DNA from: Kineosporia corallincola
GTDB taxonomy: Bacteria; Actinomycetota; Actinomycetes; Actinomycetales; Kineosporiaceae
Length of the DNA stretch: 64,000 bases
Reading direction: 5' to 3'
Assembly (NCBI RefSeq): GCF_018499875.1
Contig: NZ_JAHBAY010000021.1
Location: 51,894 to 115,893, forward strand
The notes beneath the pieces are model-generated. The model was not told where the DNA came from, made no database searches, and was given only the letters and a program-made list of their open reading frames with translations. A program made the translations under genes and the position numbers. This document shows, piece after piece, positions 49,011 through 57,022 of this stretch (positions are counted from its first letter, which is position 1; the number at the start of each line of letters is the position of its first letter).

Positions 49011-50255
49011 TCAGGTGGTGGTGATCAGCCGCTCCACCGCGTCCGGGGCGAAGATCGCGTCGGCCACCGACAGGGCCAGGCCGATCGGGCCGGCGCTGTT
49101 GTCGAGCGAGCTGCGCACGATGGCCAGACGGGTGGTGGCCAGCGGCAGCGAGCGCCGGTAGACCATCTCGCGGATGCCGGCGAACAGCTGCCCCTCCACC
49201 CGGGCCAGCTGGCCCCCGATCACCACCACGCGGGGGTTGAACAGGCTGACCGCCCCGGCCACGGCCGCCCCGAGCACGCGCCCGGCCCGCCGGGTGATCT
49301 GCACCGCGACCGGGTCACCGGACAGCGCCAGCTCGATCGCGGCATCCACCGAGGAGACGTCACGCCCGGCCGCCTGGAGGTCACGCATGAGCGCCCATCC
49401 CCCCACGTACGCCTCGACGCAGCCGACGTTGCCGCACCGGCACAGCGGCTGGTCGTGATCGTCCGGCGAGGTGAGCTGGGAGTGGCCGATGTCGCCGGCC
49501 GCGCCGTCGGCACCCCGGTAGATCTGGCCGCCGACCACCACCCCGGCGCCGATCCCGGTGCCGAGCTTGAGCATGAGCAGGTGCCCGGCGTCCGGGTAGT
49601 TGCGCCGGTACTCGCCGAACGCCATCGCGTTGACGTCCTTGTCCACCAGCACCGGGCAGTCGTAGGTGTGCCCGAACCGGGCCCGGATGTCGTACCCGTC
49701 CCAGCCGGTCATGATCGGCGGGTTCACCACGGCACCGCGGGCGAAGTCGACCGGCCCGGGCACCGACATGCCGATGCCGTGCACGTCGGCCGCCCGGTGC
49801 CCGGTCTCGTCCAGCAGGGCGGCGAACTGCTTCTCGACCAGCCCGAGGATGCGCTGCGGCCCGCGGGTGATGTCGATGGCGGCCTGACGCTCGGAGGCGA
49901 TCACGCCGTTCAGGTCGCACACCGCCGCGCGCATGCCGGTGGCACCGAGGTCGGCCACCAGCAGCACACCCCGGCCGGCGTTGAACGCGAACCTGGTGGC
50001 CGGGCGCCCGCGGGTGGGCACGTCCTCGCCGGACGGCACGATCAGCCGGGCCTGGAGCAGCTGGTCGAGCCGCAGGTTCACGGTGGTGCGCGACAGCCCG
50101 GTGCGGGTCATCACCTCGGCGCGGGTCAGCGCCGTTCCGTCGCGGAACAGCGCGAGTGCCTGTCCCACACCGCTGTTCACCCCCGCGGCGGACGCGATGC
50201 CTGGGCTGTCCGGGTGCACTGCGGCCGCGGCGGGGATCTGGGGGGCAGCACTCAT
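49011..50255 (-). CDS. ROK-family transcriptional regulator (FrcR/NagC type)
   Basis: 414 residues with an N-terminal winged helix (LTRAEVMTRTGLSRTTVNLR) joined to a ROK sugar-binding/kinase-like fold. LLVADLGATGMRAAVCDLNG is the phosphate-1 motif, and the zinc motif CRCGNVGCVEAYVGG is intact. ATG 50255 follows GGAG at 8 nt. It is divergent from a fructose-type ABC operon, the arrangement of the rhizobial frc locus, so it is expected to repress that operon until a sugar or sugar phosphate binds. Confidence 0.9.
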   Translation of the reverse strand: MSAAPQIPAAAAVHPDSPGIASAAGVNSGVGQALALFRDGTALTRAEVMTRTGLSRTTVNLRLDQLLQARLIVPSGEDVPTRGRPATRFAFNAGRGVLLVADLGATGMRAAVCDLNGVIASERQAAIDITRGPQRILGLVEKQFAALLDETGHRAADVHGIGMSVPGPVDFARGAVVNPPIMTGWDGYDIRARFGHTYDCPVLVDKDVNAMAFGEYRRNYPDAGHLLMLKLGTGIGAGVVVGGQIYRGADGAAGDIGHSQLTSPDDHDQPLCRCGNVGCVEAYVGGWALMRDLQAAGRDVSSVDAAIELALSGDPVAVQITRRAGRVLGAAVAGAVSLFNPRVVVIGGQLARVEGQLFAGIREMVYRRSLPLATTRLAIVRSSLDNSAGPIGLALSVADAIFAPDAVERLITTT

Positions 50256-50317
50256 CGCACGATCTCCAGAGAGCTCTGCGAGCCGACGCTGTACTCGCGG
50301 GTTTCCAACACGGCACC

Positions 50318-50345
50318 ATCGTAGTTCTGCTCATCAACTTTACAA
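50318..50345 (-). promoter_or_regulatory. Candidate promoter of the ROK regulator gene
   Basis: On the minus strand TTGTAA (50340-50345) and TACGAT (50318-50323) are 16 bp apart, about 60 bp before the regulator start. Moderate matches only. Confidence 0.35.
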
Positions 50346-50363
50346 AAGGTGGCCTCTTAACGA

Positions 50364-50393
50364 TTGACAGCCAGACACAAGCGGACGTGTAAT
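50364..50393 (+). promoter_or_regulatory. Promoter of the frc-like operon
   Basis: TTGACA (50364-50369) is a perfect -35 and TGTAAT (50388-50393) a good -10, with an 18-bp spacer. It lies in a lower-GC patch 55 bp before the binding-protein start and diverges from the regulator. Confidence 0.65.
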
Positions 50394-50409
50394 CGACCAG
50401 TCAGTTGGC

Positions 50410-50425
50410 GGTACGAAGTCGTACC
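50410..50425. promoter_or_regulatory. Inverted repeat, candidate ROK operator
   Basis: GGTACG (50410-50415) and CGTACC (50420-50425) flank AAGT. It sits just downstream of the expected transcription start and before the AAAGGAGG ribosome-binding site, a position where a repressor would block elongation. Confidence 0.45.
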
Positions 50426-50447
50426 TGTTCGCAAAGGAGGCTCCAAC

Positions 50448-51491
50448 GTGGGAGCCAGCACCTCGATCCGACGCATCGCCACTCTCGGCGTGACCATGAC
50501 CTGCGCGGCCGCCGCCCTGGCCGCCTGCGGCGACTCCGGCAGCTCGGGGGCCTCCGGCGACACCGGTTCCACCGGGTCCACCAAGGTCGCCGCCGTGATC
50601 AAGGGCCTCGACAACCCGTTCTTCCAGACGATGGAGGACGGCATCGACGCCGGTGCCGAGGCCCAGGACCTCGAGACCACCGTCCAGGCCGCGAACTCGA
50701 TCACCGACACCACCGGCCAGGCCGACAAGCTCACCGCCCTCGCCGGGCAGGACTTCGGCTGCTACATCGTCAACCCGATCACCGGCACCAACCTGGTGCA
50801 GGGCCTGGCCAAGCTGGCCGCGGCCGACAAGACCATCGTCAACATCGACTCCCCGGTCGACGCCGAGGCCGCCGAGGCCGCGGGTGCCACGCCGGCCACC
50901 TACATCGGCACCGACAACGTGGCGGCCGGCAAGCTGGCCGGCGAGGAGATGGTCAAGCAGGTCACCTCCGGCGACGTGGCCGTCATCGGCGGCACCTCGG
51001 GCGACGTGACCAGCGGCAACCGGGTCGAGGGCTTCAGGTCCGGGCTGTCCTCCAAGGTCAAGGTGGTGCAGGAGGTCTCGGCCGACTGGAACCGCGAGAA
51101 GGCGCTCACCCAGGCCACCACCGTGCTGCGCGCCCACCCCGACCTGAAGGGGTTCTACGTCGCCAACGACGACATGGCCCTGGGCGTGGTGCGGGCCGTG
51201 CAGAACGCCCAGCTGACCGACCAGGTCAGGGTGATCGGCACCGACGGCGTCGAGGAGGCGCTGACCTCGGTCAAGGAGGGCGGGCTGACCGCCACCGTGG
51301 CCCAGTACCCCTACACCATCGGCGAGATGGGCATCGAGGCGTGCGCCGCCGCCGCGGCCGGCAAGACCCTGCCGGAGACCGTCACCGCCCCGGTCGAGCT
51401 GGTCACCGAGGCCGACGCGGAGAAGGCCCTGGCCGCCACCCCGAAGCCGTTCGGCGAGTACCAGGACCCGATCGCCGACCTGCTCAAGTAA
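50448..51491 (+). CDS. frcB: Sugar-binding lipoprotein of a fructose/ribose-type ABC transporter
   Basis: 347 residues from the GTG at 50448, with AAAGGAGG 9 nt before. The signal peptide ends in a lipobox LAAC (Cys27). The mature part is a periplasmic-binding/LacI-type fold: VAAVIKGLDNPFFQTMEDG, AAGKLAGEEMVKQVTSGDVA and GFYVANDDMALGVVRAVQ. It is first in a binding protein-permease-ATPase-epimerase-kinase operon whose order matches frcBCAK plus one inserted gene. A ketohexose substrate is inferred from that. Confidence 0.85.
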   Translation: MGASTSIRRIATLGVTMTCAAAALAACGDSGSSGASGDTGSTGSTKVAAVIKGLDNPFFQTMEDGIDAGAEAQDLETTVQAANSITDTTGQADKLTALAGQDFGCYIVNPITGTNLVQGLAKLAAADKTIVNIDSPVDAEAAEAAGATPATYIGTDNVAAGKLAGEEMVKQVTSGDVAVIGGTSGDVTSGNRVEGFRSGLSSKVKVVQEVSADWNREKALTQATTVLRAHPDLKGFYVANDDMALGVVRAVQNAQLTDQVRVIGTDGVEEALTSVKEGGLTATVAQYPYTIGEMGIEACAAAAAGKTLPETVTAPVELVTEADAEKALAATPKPFGEYQDPIADLLK

Positions 51492-51502
51492 CCGTTTCTT
51501 CG

Positions 51503-51540
51503 AACGGGGGACGACGTCACGGCTTTCGTCGTCCCCCGTT
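51503..51540 (+). terminator. Intra-operon hairpin after the binding-protein gene
   Basis: AACGGGGGACGACG (51503-51516) pairs perfectly over 14 bp with CGTCGTCCCCCGTT (51527-51540), 12 nt after the stop. Partial termination or 3'-end protection here would raise the binding protein above the membrane components, as is common in ABC operons. Confidence 0.7.
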
Positions 51541-51598
51541 GTGCCACCCCCACACCCGCGCCCGCACGTCAGCCAACGACGGCTTGAGAGGTACTGCG

Positions 51599-52582
51599 AT
51601 GACCGCGACCACCATCGAGGCCCCGCCCGCGCCGCAGGCGCCCGCCCGGGCCCAGCGACTGCGCGACCCCGCCTTCTGGGCCGACTGGGCCGCCCTCGTC
51701 GGGCTGATCGGCCTGACGATCGTGTTCCAGTCGCTGAACTCGACCTTCCTCAGCTACGGCAACGTCCAGTCCATCCTGGTCGCCGCGGCGATCCTGGTGA
51801 TCCTCTCGATCGGCCAGACCTTCACCATCGCCACCGGCGGCATCGACCTCTCCGTCGCCTCCGTGATGACCTTCGCCGCAGTGGTTTTCGGCTGGGCCTT
51901 CACCCAGGGGTGGAGCCTGCCGCCGTGCATGGCCGCCGCCGTGGCGGCCGGCCTGTTCTTCGGCGTGGTCAACGGCGCGCTGATCGCCAAGGGAAAGATC
52001 CCCGACTTCGTGGTCACCCTGGGCTCGCTGAGCGCGGCCTCCGGCCTGGCGCTGATCCTGGCCGACGGCAAGCCGGCCACCGTGATCAGCCCGTTCCTGC
52101 TGAAGTTCTCCACCCGGGGCGTCGGCCTGTTCGGCTGGACCTTCCTGCTGGCCGTGGCGATCGCCGTGGTCGCCCACGTGTTCCTGTTCCACACCCGGTT
52201 CGGCACCCACGTTCTGGCCGCCGGCGGCTCCGCCGAGGCCGCGACCGCCACCGGCATCAGCACCGCGCGGATCAAGATCGCGGTGTACACGATCTCCGGT
52301 GTGCTGGCCGGCCTGAGCGGCATCCTGCTGGTGGCCCGCATCGGTGCGTCGTCCCCCGCCGCCGACACCACGATGACCCTGAACACCGTTGCGGCAGTGG
52401 TGCTCGGCGGTGTCAGCCTGCTCGGCGGGCGGGCCACCGTCATCGGCCCGGTACTCGGCGCCCTGGTGCTGACCGTGCTGGTCAACGGCCTCACCCTGGT
52501 CGGCGTCTCGCAGTTCTACCAGCCGCTCTCGGTCGGCATCGTCGTGGTGCTCGCCGCCCTGCTCATGCGTTTCCAGAAGTGA
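51599..52582 (+). CDS. frcC: Sugar ABC transporter permease (FrcC/RbsC family)
   Basis: 327 residues from ATG 51599 (GAGAGG upstream); the frame is open far upstream through the previous gene, but only from here does it look like a permease. About nine or ten helices are present, with IATGGIDLSVASVMTFAAVV and VVLGGVSLLGGRATVIGPVL, the conserved blocks of the BPD_transp_2 family. A charged N-terminal arm precedes the first helix. It works as a homodimer with the next gene's ATPase. Confidence 0.9.
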   Translation: MTATTIEAPPAPQAPARAQRLRDPAFWADWAALVGLIGLTIVFQSLNSTFLSYGNVQSILVAAAILVILSIGQTFTIATGGIDLSVASVMTFAAVVFGWAFTQGWSLPPCMAAAVAAGLFFGVVNGALIAKGKIPDFVVTLGSLSAASGLALILADGKPATVISPFLLKFSTRGVGLFGWTFLLAVAIAVVAHVFLFHTRFGTHVLAAGGSAEAATATGISTARIKIAVYTISGVLAGLSGILLVARIGASSPAADTTMTLNTVAAVVLGGVSLLGGRATVIGPVLGALVLTVLVNGLTLVGVSQFYQPLSVGIVVVLAALLMRFQK

Positions 52583-52592
52583 GGTCACCCCG

Positions 52593-53342
52593 ATGACGAC
52601 GACCACGACAGACGCACTGGTGTCGATCGACGACATCAGCCTCTCCTTCGGCAACGTGCGCGCCCTGCGCGATGTCTCGCTGATCCTGCGGCCGGGCGAG
52701 ATCACCGCCCTGGTCGGCGACAACGGCGCGGGCAAGTCCACGCTGGTGCGCTGCCTGTCGGGCATCCACCGCCCGGACACCGGCCGGATCGTGTTCGACG
52801 GCTCGCCGGTGCAGTTCTCCAGCCCGGAGGACGCCCGCAAGGCCGGCATCGAGACCGTGCACCAGAACCTGGCACTGGTCGAGGACCTCACCGTCTGGCA
52901 GAACCTGTTCCTGAACCGCGAGCTCACCAACGGCCTCGGCCTCCTCGATCGGAAGACCATGAAACGCGAGGCCCAGCGCATGGTCTCGACGCTGGCGGTG
53001 AACGTGCCCGACGTCGCGTCCACCGTGCGGCGGCTGTCGGGCGGCCAGCGCCAGGCCGTCTCGATCTGCCGGGCGGCGGGTTTCAGCTCGAAGCTGGTGA
53101 TCATGGACGAGCCGACCGCGGCCCTGGGGGTGCAGGAGACCGAGCGGGTCGAGCAGCTCATCCTCAAGCTCCGTTCCGACGGCCACGCCGTGCTGCTGAT
53201 CAGCCACAACTTCGCCCAGGTGATGCGGCTGGCCGACCAGGTCTGGGTGATGCGCTCCGGGCGCTGCGTGGCCGGGCGCCGGATCGCCGAGACCACCGGC
53301 GAGGAGATCGTCGCGCTGATCACCGGCGCCCGGCAGTCCTGA
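52593..53342 (+). CDS. frcA: Single-domain sugar ABC ATPase (FrcA type)
   Basis: 249 residues, one nucleotide-binding domain only, as in FrcA and unlike the duplicated RbsA/XylG ATPases. Walker A is GDNGAGKST, the Q-loop is near ETVHQNLALVEDLTVW, the signature LSGGQRQAV, Walker B LVIMDEPTAALG and the H-loop LLISHNFAQVM. ATG at 52593, 10 nt after the permease stop. The single-domain form supports the fructose-type assignment. Confidence 0.9.
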   Translation: MTTTTTDALVSIDDISLSFGNVRALRDVSLILRPGEITALVGDNGAGKSTLVRCLSGIHRPDTGRIVFDGSPVQFSSPEDARKAGIETVHQNLALVEDLTVWQNLFLNRELTNGLGLLDRKTMKREAQRMVSTLAVNVPDVASTVRRLSGGQRQAVSICRAAGFSSKLVIMDEPTAALGVQETERVEQLILKLRSDGHAVLLISHNFAQVMRLADQVWVMRSGRCVAGRRIAETTGEEIVALITGARQS

Positions 53343-53388
53343 CCGTCCCTTCGCCATCCCGAATCTCTCTGCGCCGTAAGGAATCACC

Positions 53389-54279
53389 ATGAGCCAGATC
53401 CGCAACCCCCTCGGTGTGCACGCCCTGGTGTGGGCCGGCAGCACCAGTCCCGCAGAGGTCGAGCTGGCGGTGCGCAGCACCCGCGAGGCCGGTTACGACC
53501 TGCTGGAGTTCTCCCTGCACGACGGCCTCACCATGGACACCGCGCACGCCCGCGCCGAGCTGGAGAAGGCCGGGCTGAAGGTGGCCTGCTCCCGCGGCCT
53601 GGCCCCGGACGCCGACGTGTCCAGCGAGGACCCGGCCGTGGTCGCCCGCGGCGCCCAGTTGCTCAGCCAGTCGCTCGAGGTCACCGCCGCGATCGGCGGC
53701 ACGATGTTCGCCGGCGCGCTGTACAGCGCCTTCGGCAAGGCGGCGCAGCCGCTGTCGGCGCCGGGCCGGGCCAACGTGGTCGCCGTCCTCAAAGATCTTG
53801 CCGCACAGGCGGCCGAAAAGAACGTGACGCTCACCCTCGAGATCTGCAACCGGTACGAGACCAACGTGATCAACACCGCCCGCGACGCCCTGCGGCTGGC
53901 CGACGACATCGGCGCCGACAACGTGAAGATCCACCTCGACACCTACCACATGAATATCGAGGAGGCCGACATGGTGCGCCCGGTGCTGGAGGTCGGCGAC
54001 CGGCTGGGCTACGTGCACATCGGCGAGAACCACCGCGGCTACCTGGGCAGCGGGCACATCGACTTCAACGCCTTCTTCCACGCCCTGGCCGACATCGACT
54101 ACACCGGGCCGATCACCTTCGAGTCGTTCTCCTCGGCCGTGGTCGCCCCCGGGCTGTCGAACGACCTGGCGATCTGGCGCAACCTCTGGTCCGACGGCAT
54201 GGACCTGGCCCGGCACGCCCACTCCTACCTGACCAACGGGCTCGCCGCGGCCGCGCAGAACGGTCACGGGAACCCGTGA
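53389..54279 (+). CDS. Ketose 3-epimerase (D-tagatose/D-allulose 3-epimerase family)
   Basis: 296 residues folding as an AP-endonuclease-2-like TIM barrel. The four metal ligands of the family are all present at the expected places: Glu151 (EICNRYETNVINTA), Asp184 (IHLDTYHMN), His210 (YVHIGENHRGYLGSG) and Glu245 (ITFESF). Such enzymes interconvert ketohexoses at C3, for example fructose and allulose, using Mn or Co. Lying between frcA and the kinase gene, it would convert an imported rare ketose before phosphorylation. Exact sugar not determinable. Confidence 0.85.
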   Translation: MSQIRNPLGVHALVWAGSTSPAEVELAVRSTREAGYDLLEFSLHDGLTMDTAHARAELEKAGLKVACSRGLAPDADVSSEDPAVVARGAQLLSQSLEVTAAIGGTMFAGALYSAFGKAAQPLSAPGRANVVAVLKDLAAQAAEKNVTLTLEICNRYETNVINTARDALRLADDIGADNVKIHLDTYHMNIEEADMVRPVLEVGDRLGYVHIGENHRGYLGSGHIDFNAFFHALADIDYTGPITFESFSSAVVAPGLSNDLAIWRNLWSDGMDLARHAHSYLTNGLAAAAQNGHGNP

Positions 54280-54965
54280 CCGGCGTGCCCGTCCCGGTGC
54301 AGAACTCGATGGCAGGGCATGATGCCCTGGTGCGACCGACCCTCGACGAACTTGCCACCAGGGTGCTGAAACTCGCCGCCGGACGGATGGGCGAACGGGT
54401 CATCGTCGGCATCGCCGGCGTGCCCGGCGCCGGGAAGACCACCCTGGCCGAGAAACTGACCGCGGTGCTGGCCGAGCGGATCGGCGCCGAGCAGGTGGCG
54501 CACGTGCCGATGGACGGCTTCCACCTGGCCGACGTCACCCTGGACCGGCTCGGGCTGCGTGACCGCAAGGGAGCACCGGAGACCTTCGACGCCCTCGGCT
54601 ACGCCGCCCTGCTGCTGCGGCTGCGGGAGACCGGGGACCTGGTGTACGCACCGGGTTTCGAGCGCACCATCGAGCAGCCGGTCGCCGGTGCCATACCGGT
54701 TCCGCCCAGCGTGCGGGTGGTGGTGTCGGAGGGAAACTATCTGTTACTCGGCGGCGACTGGGAACGCGCCGAGGACCAGCTCGACGAGGTCTGGTACTGC
54801 CACACCGCCGAGGAGGTGCGGCTGGAGCGGCTGCTCGCCCGGCACGTGCTGTTCGGCAAGACGCCGGAGTTCGCCCGGGCCTGGATCGAGCAGACCGACC
54901 AGCCCAACGCCCGGCTCATCGAGGCCGGGCGGGAGCGTGCCGACCTGGTCGTCGAGATGGACTGA
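54276..54965 (+). CDS. frcK: FrcK-like P-loop sugar/nucleoside kinase
   Basis: 229 residues from the GTG at 54276, which overlaps the epimerase stop in a GTGA. The P-loop GIAGVPGAGKTT is at residues 46-57, followed by VAHVPMDGFHLADVTLDRLG and VVSEGNYLLLGGDWERAEDQ. This is the pantothenate/uridine-kinase-like fold of FrcK, the fourth gene of the rhizobial frcBCAK operon, thought to act on the imported sugar. It is the last gene before a very strong hairpin. Confidence 0.85.
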   Translation: MTGVPVPVQNSMAGHDALVRPTLDELATRVLKLAAGRMGERVIVGIAGVPGAGKTTLAEKLTAVLAERIGAEQVAHVPMDGFHLADVTLDRLGLRDRKGAPETFDALGYAALLLRLRETGDLVYAPGFERTIEQPVAGAIPVPPSVRVVVSEGNYLLLGGDWERAEDQLDEVWYCHTAEEVRLERLLARHVLFGKTPEFARAWIEQTDQPNARLIEAGRERADLVVEMD

Positions 54966-55025
54966 ACCACACAACCAAGGACGCCCGACAGCACGAGTGC
55001 TGTCGGGCGTCCTTGGTTGTGTGGT
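54966..55025. terminator. Perfect 29-bp inverted repeat between convergent genes
   Basis: The arms 54966-54994 and 54997-55025 are exact reverse complements over 29 bp with only GA between them, so in practice a 28-bp stem on CGAG. It starts the base after the kinase stop and ends 5 nt before the stop of the DivIVA-like gene on the other strand, so it can end both transcripts. No U-run. Confidence 0.85.
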
Positions 55026-55030
55026 CGGTT

Positions 55031-55588
55031 CTAGACGGTCTGGACGACCAGGAGCTCGACCACGCGGTCGAGGAAGGCGTCGACCGAGGCCTCGCGGTAA
55101 CCCCGGGAACCGCGACGGCTCTTGAACACCGCCAGGCGCACGGCGTCGGGCGGGAGAGGATGGCCCATCGCGAACGACTCCTCGATGCGGATGCACAGCT
55201 CGTCGACCGCGTCGATGTCGTAGGTGAGCTCCATGCCGCTGCCCCGCGGGAAGCGCTCGCCGTCGGGACGGCCCAGCTGGGCGCGCAGCGACTGCTCCTG
55301 GGTGCGCAGCTGCGTCTGCCAGGCCTGGCTGCCGCTGCGCTCCTCACCACGCTGCTTCTCGCGGCGGGCGAAGGCATCCTCGATGCGGTCGAGGGCTGCG
55401 TCCACCGCGTCGACGTCGTACCCGCCGCGCACCAGGTCGAAACCGACCGTGCGGACGTGCCACGACGTCATCGCGGGCCCGCGCCCGTTCTCCTCGTAGG
55501 CAGCCCGGGCGCGGCCGAGGAACGACTCGACCTGGTCGACGTCGTAGCCCTTGGAGAGGCGGCCGGCCCGCGGAAAGGTCTCGCTCAC
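55031..55588 (-). CDS. DivIVA-motif protein with four tandem DivI1A-type repeats
   Basis: 185 residues, soluble. Four copies of a short motif G-Y-D-x-x-x-V-D-x-F-L-x-R are visible: GYDVDQVESFLGRARAAY (about 14), GYDVDAVDAALDRIEDAF (about 56), TYDIDAVDELCIRIEESF (about 121) and GYREASVDAFLDRVVELL (about 163). In DivIVA/Wag31 this element starts the membrane-curvature-sensing domain. Here there is no long coiled coil after it, so this is not a classical DivIVA. Such small proteins lie near rlmN in several actinomycetes. Function unknown. Confidence 0.8.
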   Translation of the reverse strand: MSETFPRAGRLSKGYDVDQVESFLGRARAAYEENGRGPAMTSWHVRTVGFDLVRGGYDVDAVDAALDRIEDAFARREKQRGEERSGSQAWQTQLRTQEQSLRAQLGRPDGERFPRGSGMELTYDIDAVDELCIRIEESFAMGHPLPPDAVRLAVFKSRRGSRGYREASVDAFLDRVVELLVVQTV

Positions 55589-55805
55589 GGCTCACATTCT
55601 GCACCCGACAGAGGGGCTCGTGCGCGCCGGTCCGCAGAAGGGACACGGGAAATTTGCGGCTGCGAACCAGTTGTGATGCGGCCGTGACTCTACGGGACGC
55701 CGGGTGACCCGGGCGGGTGCCTCCGGCGGGCAGATCACCGCTCCGGGAGTGATGTTTCGCTCATCCGTGGAACGTGCTGTGCCGGTGCGGTGTCTGCCCG
55801 TCTTG

Positions 55806-57005
55806 CTAGACCGTGGTTGCCGCCAGCTGCCCGCAGGCGCCGTCGATCTCCTGGCCGCGGGTGTCGCGGACCGTGGTGGGCACACCGCGCTCGCGCAGGG
55901 CGTTCACGAAGGCGTTCTGGGCACGGCGGGTGCTGGCCGTCCACTTGGAGCCCGGCGTCGGGTTCAGCGGGATCGGGTTGACGTGCACCCAGCCGCGGCC
56001 GCGCCGGTTCAGCTCGCGGCCCAACAGATCGCCGCGCCACTCCTGGTCGTTGATGTCTTTGATCAGGGCGTACTCGATGCTGACCCGGCGGCCGGTGGCG
56101 TCGAAGTAGCGGCGGGCGGCGTCGAGGGTCTCGCCGACCTTCCAGCGGGTGTTGATCGGCACCAGCTCGTCGCGCAGCTCGTCGTCCGGGGCGTGCAGGC
56201 TGAGGGCCAGGGTGACCGGGATGCCCTCGGCGGCCAGCTTGTCGATGGCCGGCACCAGGCCGACCGTGGACATGGTGATGCCGCGGGCCGACATGCCCAG
56301 GCCCTCGGGCGCCGGGTCGGTGAGCCGCCGGATCGCCGCGACCGCCGACCTGTAGTTGGCCAGGGCCTCGCCCATGCCCATGAAGACCACGTTGGTGACG
56401 CGGCCCGCCGAGCCGGGCTCGGTCTCCTCGCCCAGCGGGGCGCCCTCGTTCCGGCCGGCCTTGAGCGGGGTGGCCGTGCGCATGTAGCGGGCGGCGGTGC
56501 GCACCTGCTCGACGATCTCCGCCGTGGACAGGTTGCGGGTGAGCCCGGCCTGACCGGTGGCGCAGAACGGGCAGTTCATGCCGCAGCCGGCCTGGCTGGA
56601 CACGCACACCGTGGCCCGGTCGGGGTAGCGCATGAGCACGCTCTCGACCAGGGCGCCGTCGAACAGCCGCCAGACCGTCTTGACCGTGGCACCGTCGTCG
56701 CAGACCAGCTCGCGCACCGGGTTGATCAGGCGCGGGAGCAGGGCGTCGAGCATCGGCTGCCGGGACGCGGCCGGCAGGTCGGTGAGGTCGGCGGCGTCCA
56801 TCTGGGCCAGCCGCTCGAAGTAGTGCACCGACAGCTGGCGGCCCCGGAACGGCTTCTCCCCCAGCTCCTTCACCGCGGCCATCCGCTCGGCCAGCGTGAG
56901 GTCGGCCAGGTGCTTCGGCGGCTTGCCCCGGCGGGGTGCGACCATCAGCAGCTTGCCGGGCTCGGGCGCGGTCGGCTTCGGCTCGGGCAGGGGTTCGGGG
57001 GTCAT
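55806..57005 (-). CDS. rlmN: 23S rRNA (A2503)/tRNA (A37) C2-methyltransferase
   Basis: RlmN is a radical-SAM enzyme methylating A2503 of 23S rRNA and A37 of some tRNAs. The cluster motif CxxxCxxC is in [32 protein letters not shown] is the GEPLxNY-type element, and the mechanistic Cys of the C-terminus is in IDGACGQLA. 399 residues from ATG 57005, 17 nt after cdsA. An N-terminal Pro/Glu-rich stretch is a small lineage extension. Confidence 0.96.
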   Translation of the reverse strand: MTPEPLPEPKPTAPEPGKLLMVAPRRGKPPKHLADLTLAERMAAVKELGEKPFRGRQLSVHYFERLAQMDAADLTDLPAASRQPMLDALLPRLINPVRELVCDDGATVKTVWRLFDGALVESVLMRYPDRATVCVSSQAGCGMNCPFCATGQAGLTRNLSTAEIVEQVRTAARYMRTATPLKAGRNEGAPLGEETEPGSAGRVTNVVFMGMGEALANYRSAVAAIRRLTDPAPEGLGMSARGITMSTVGLVPAIDKLAAEGIPVTLALSLHAPDDELRDELVPINTRWKVGETLDAARRYFDATGRRVSIEYALIKDINDQEWRGDLLGRELNRRGRGWVHVNPIPLNPTPGSKWTASTRRAQNAFVNALRERGVPTTVRDTRGQEIDGACGQLAATTV

Positions 57006-57022
57006 CAGGTTCTCTCGCTGGT

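Noticed and set aside
50405..51598. Upstream part of the frame containing the ABC permease
   Set aside because: It overlaps the binding-protein gene in another frame with Arg/His-rich nonsense sequence. The permease begins at ATG 51599. The same applies to 53430-54275 before the kinase.
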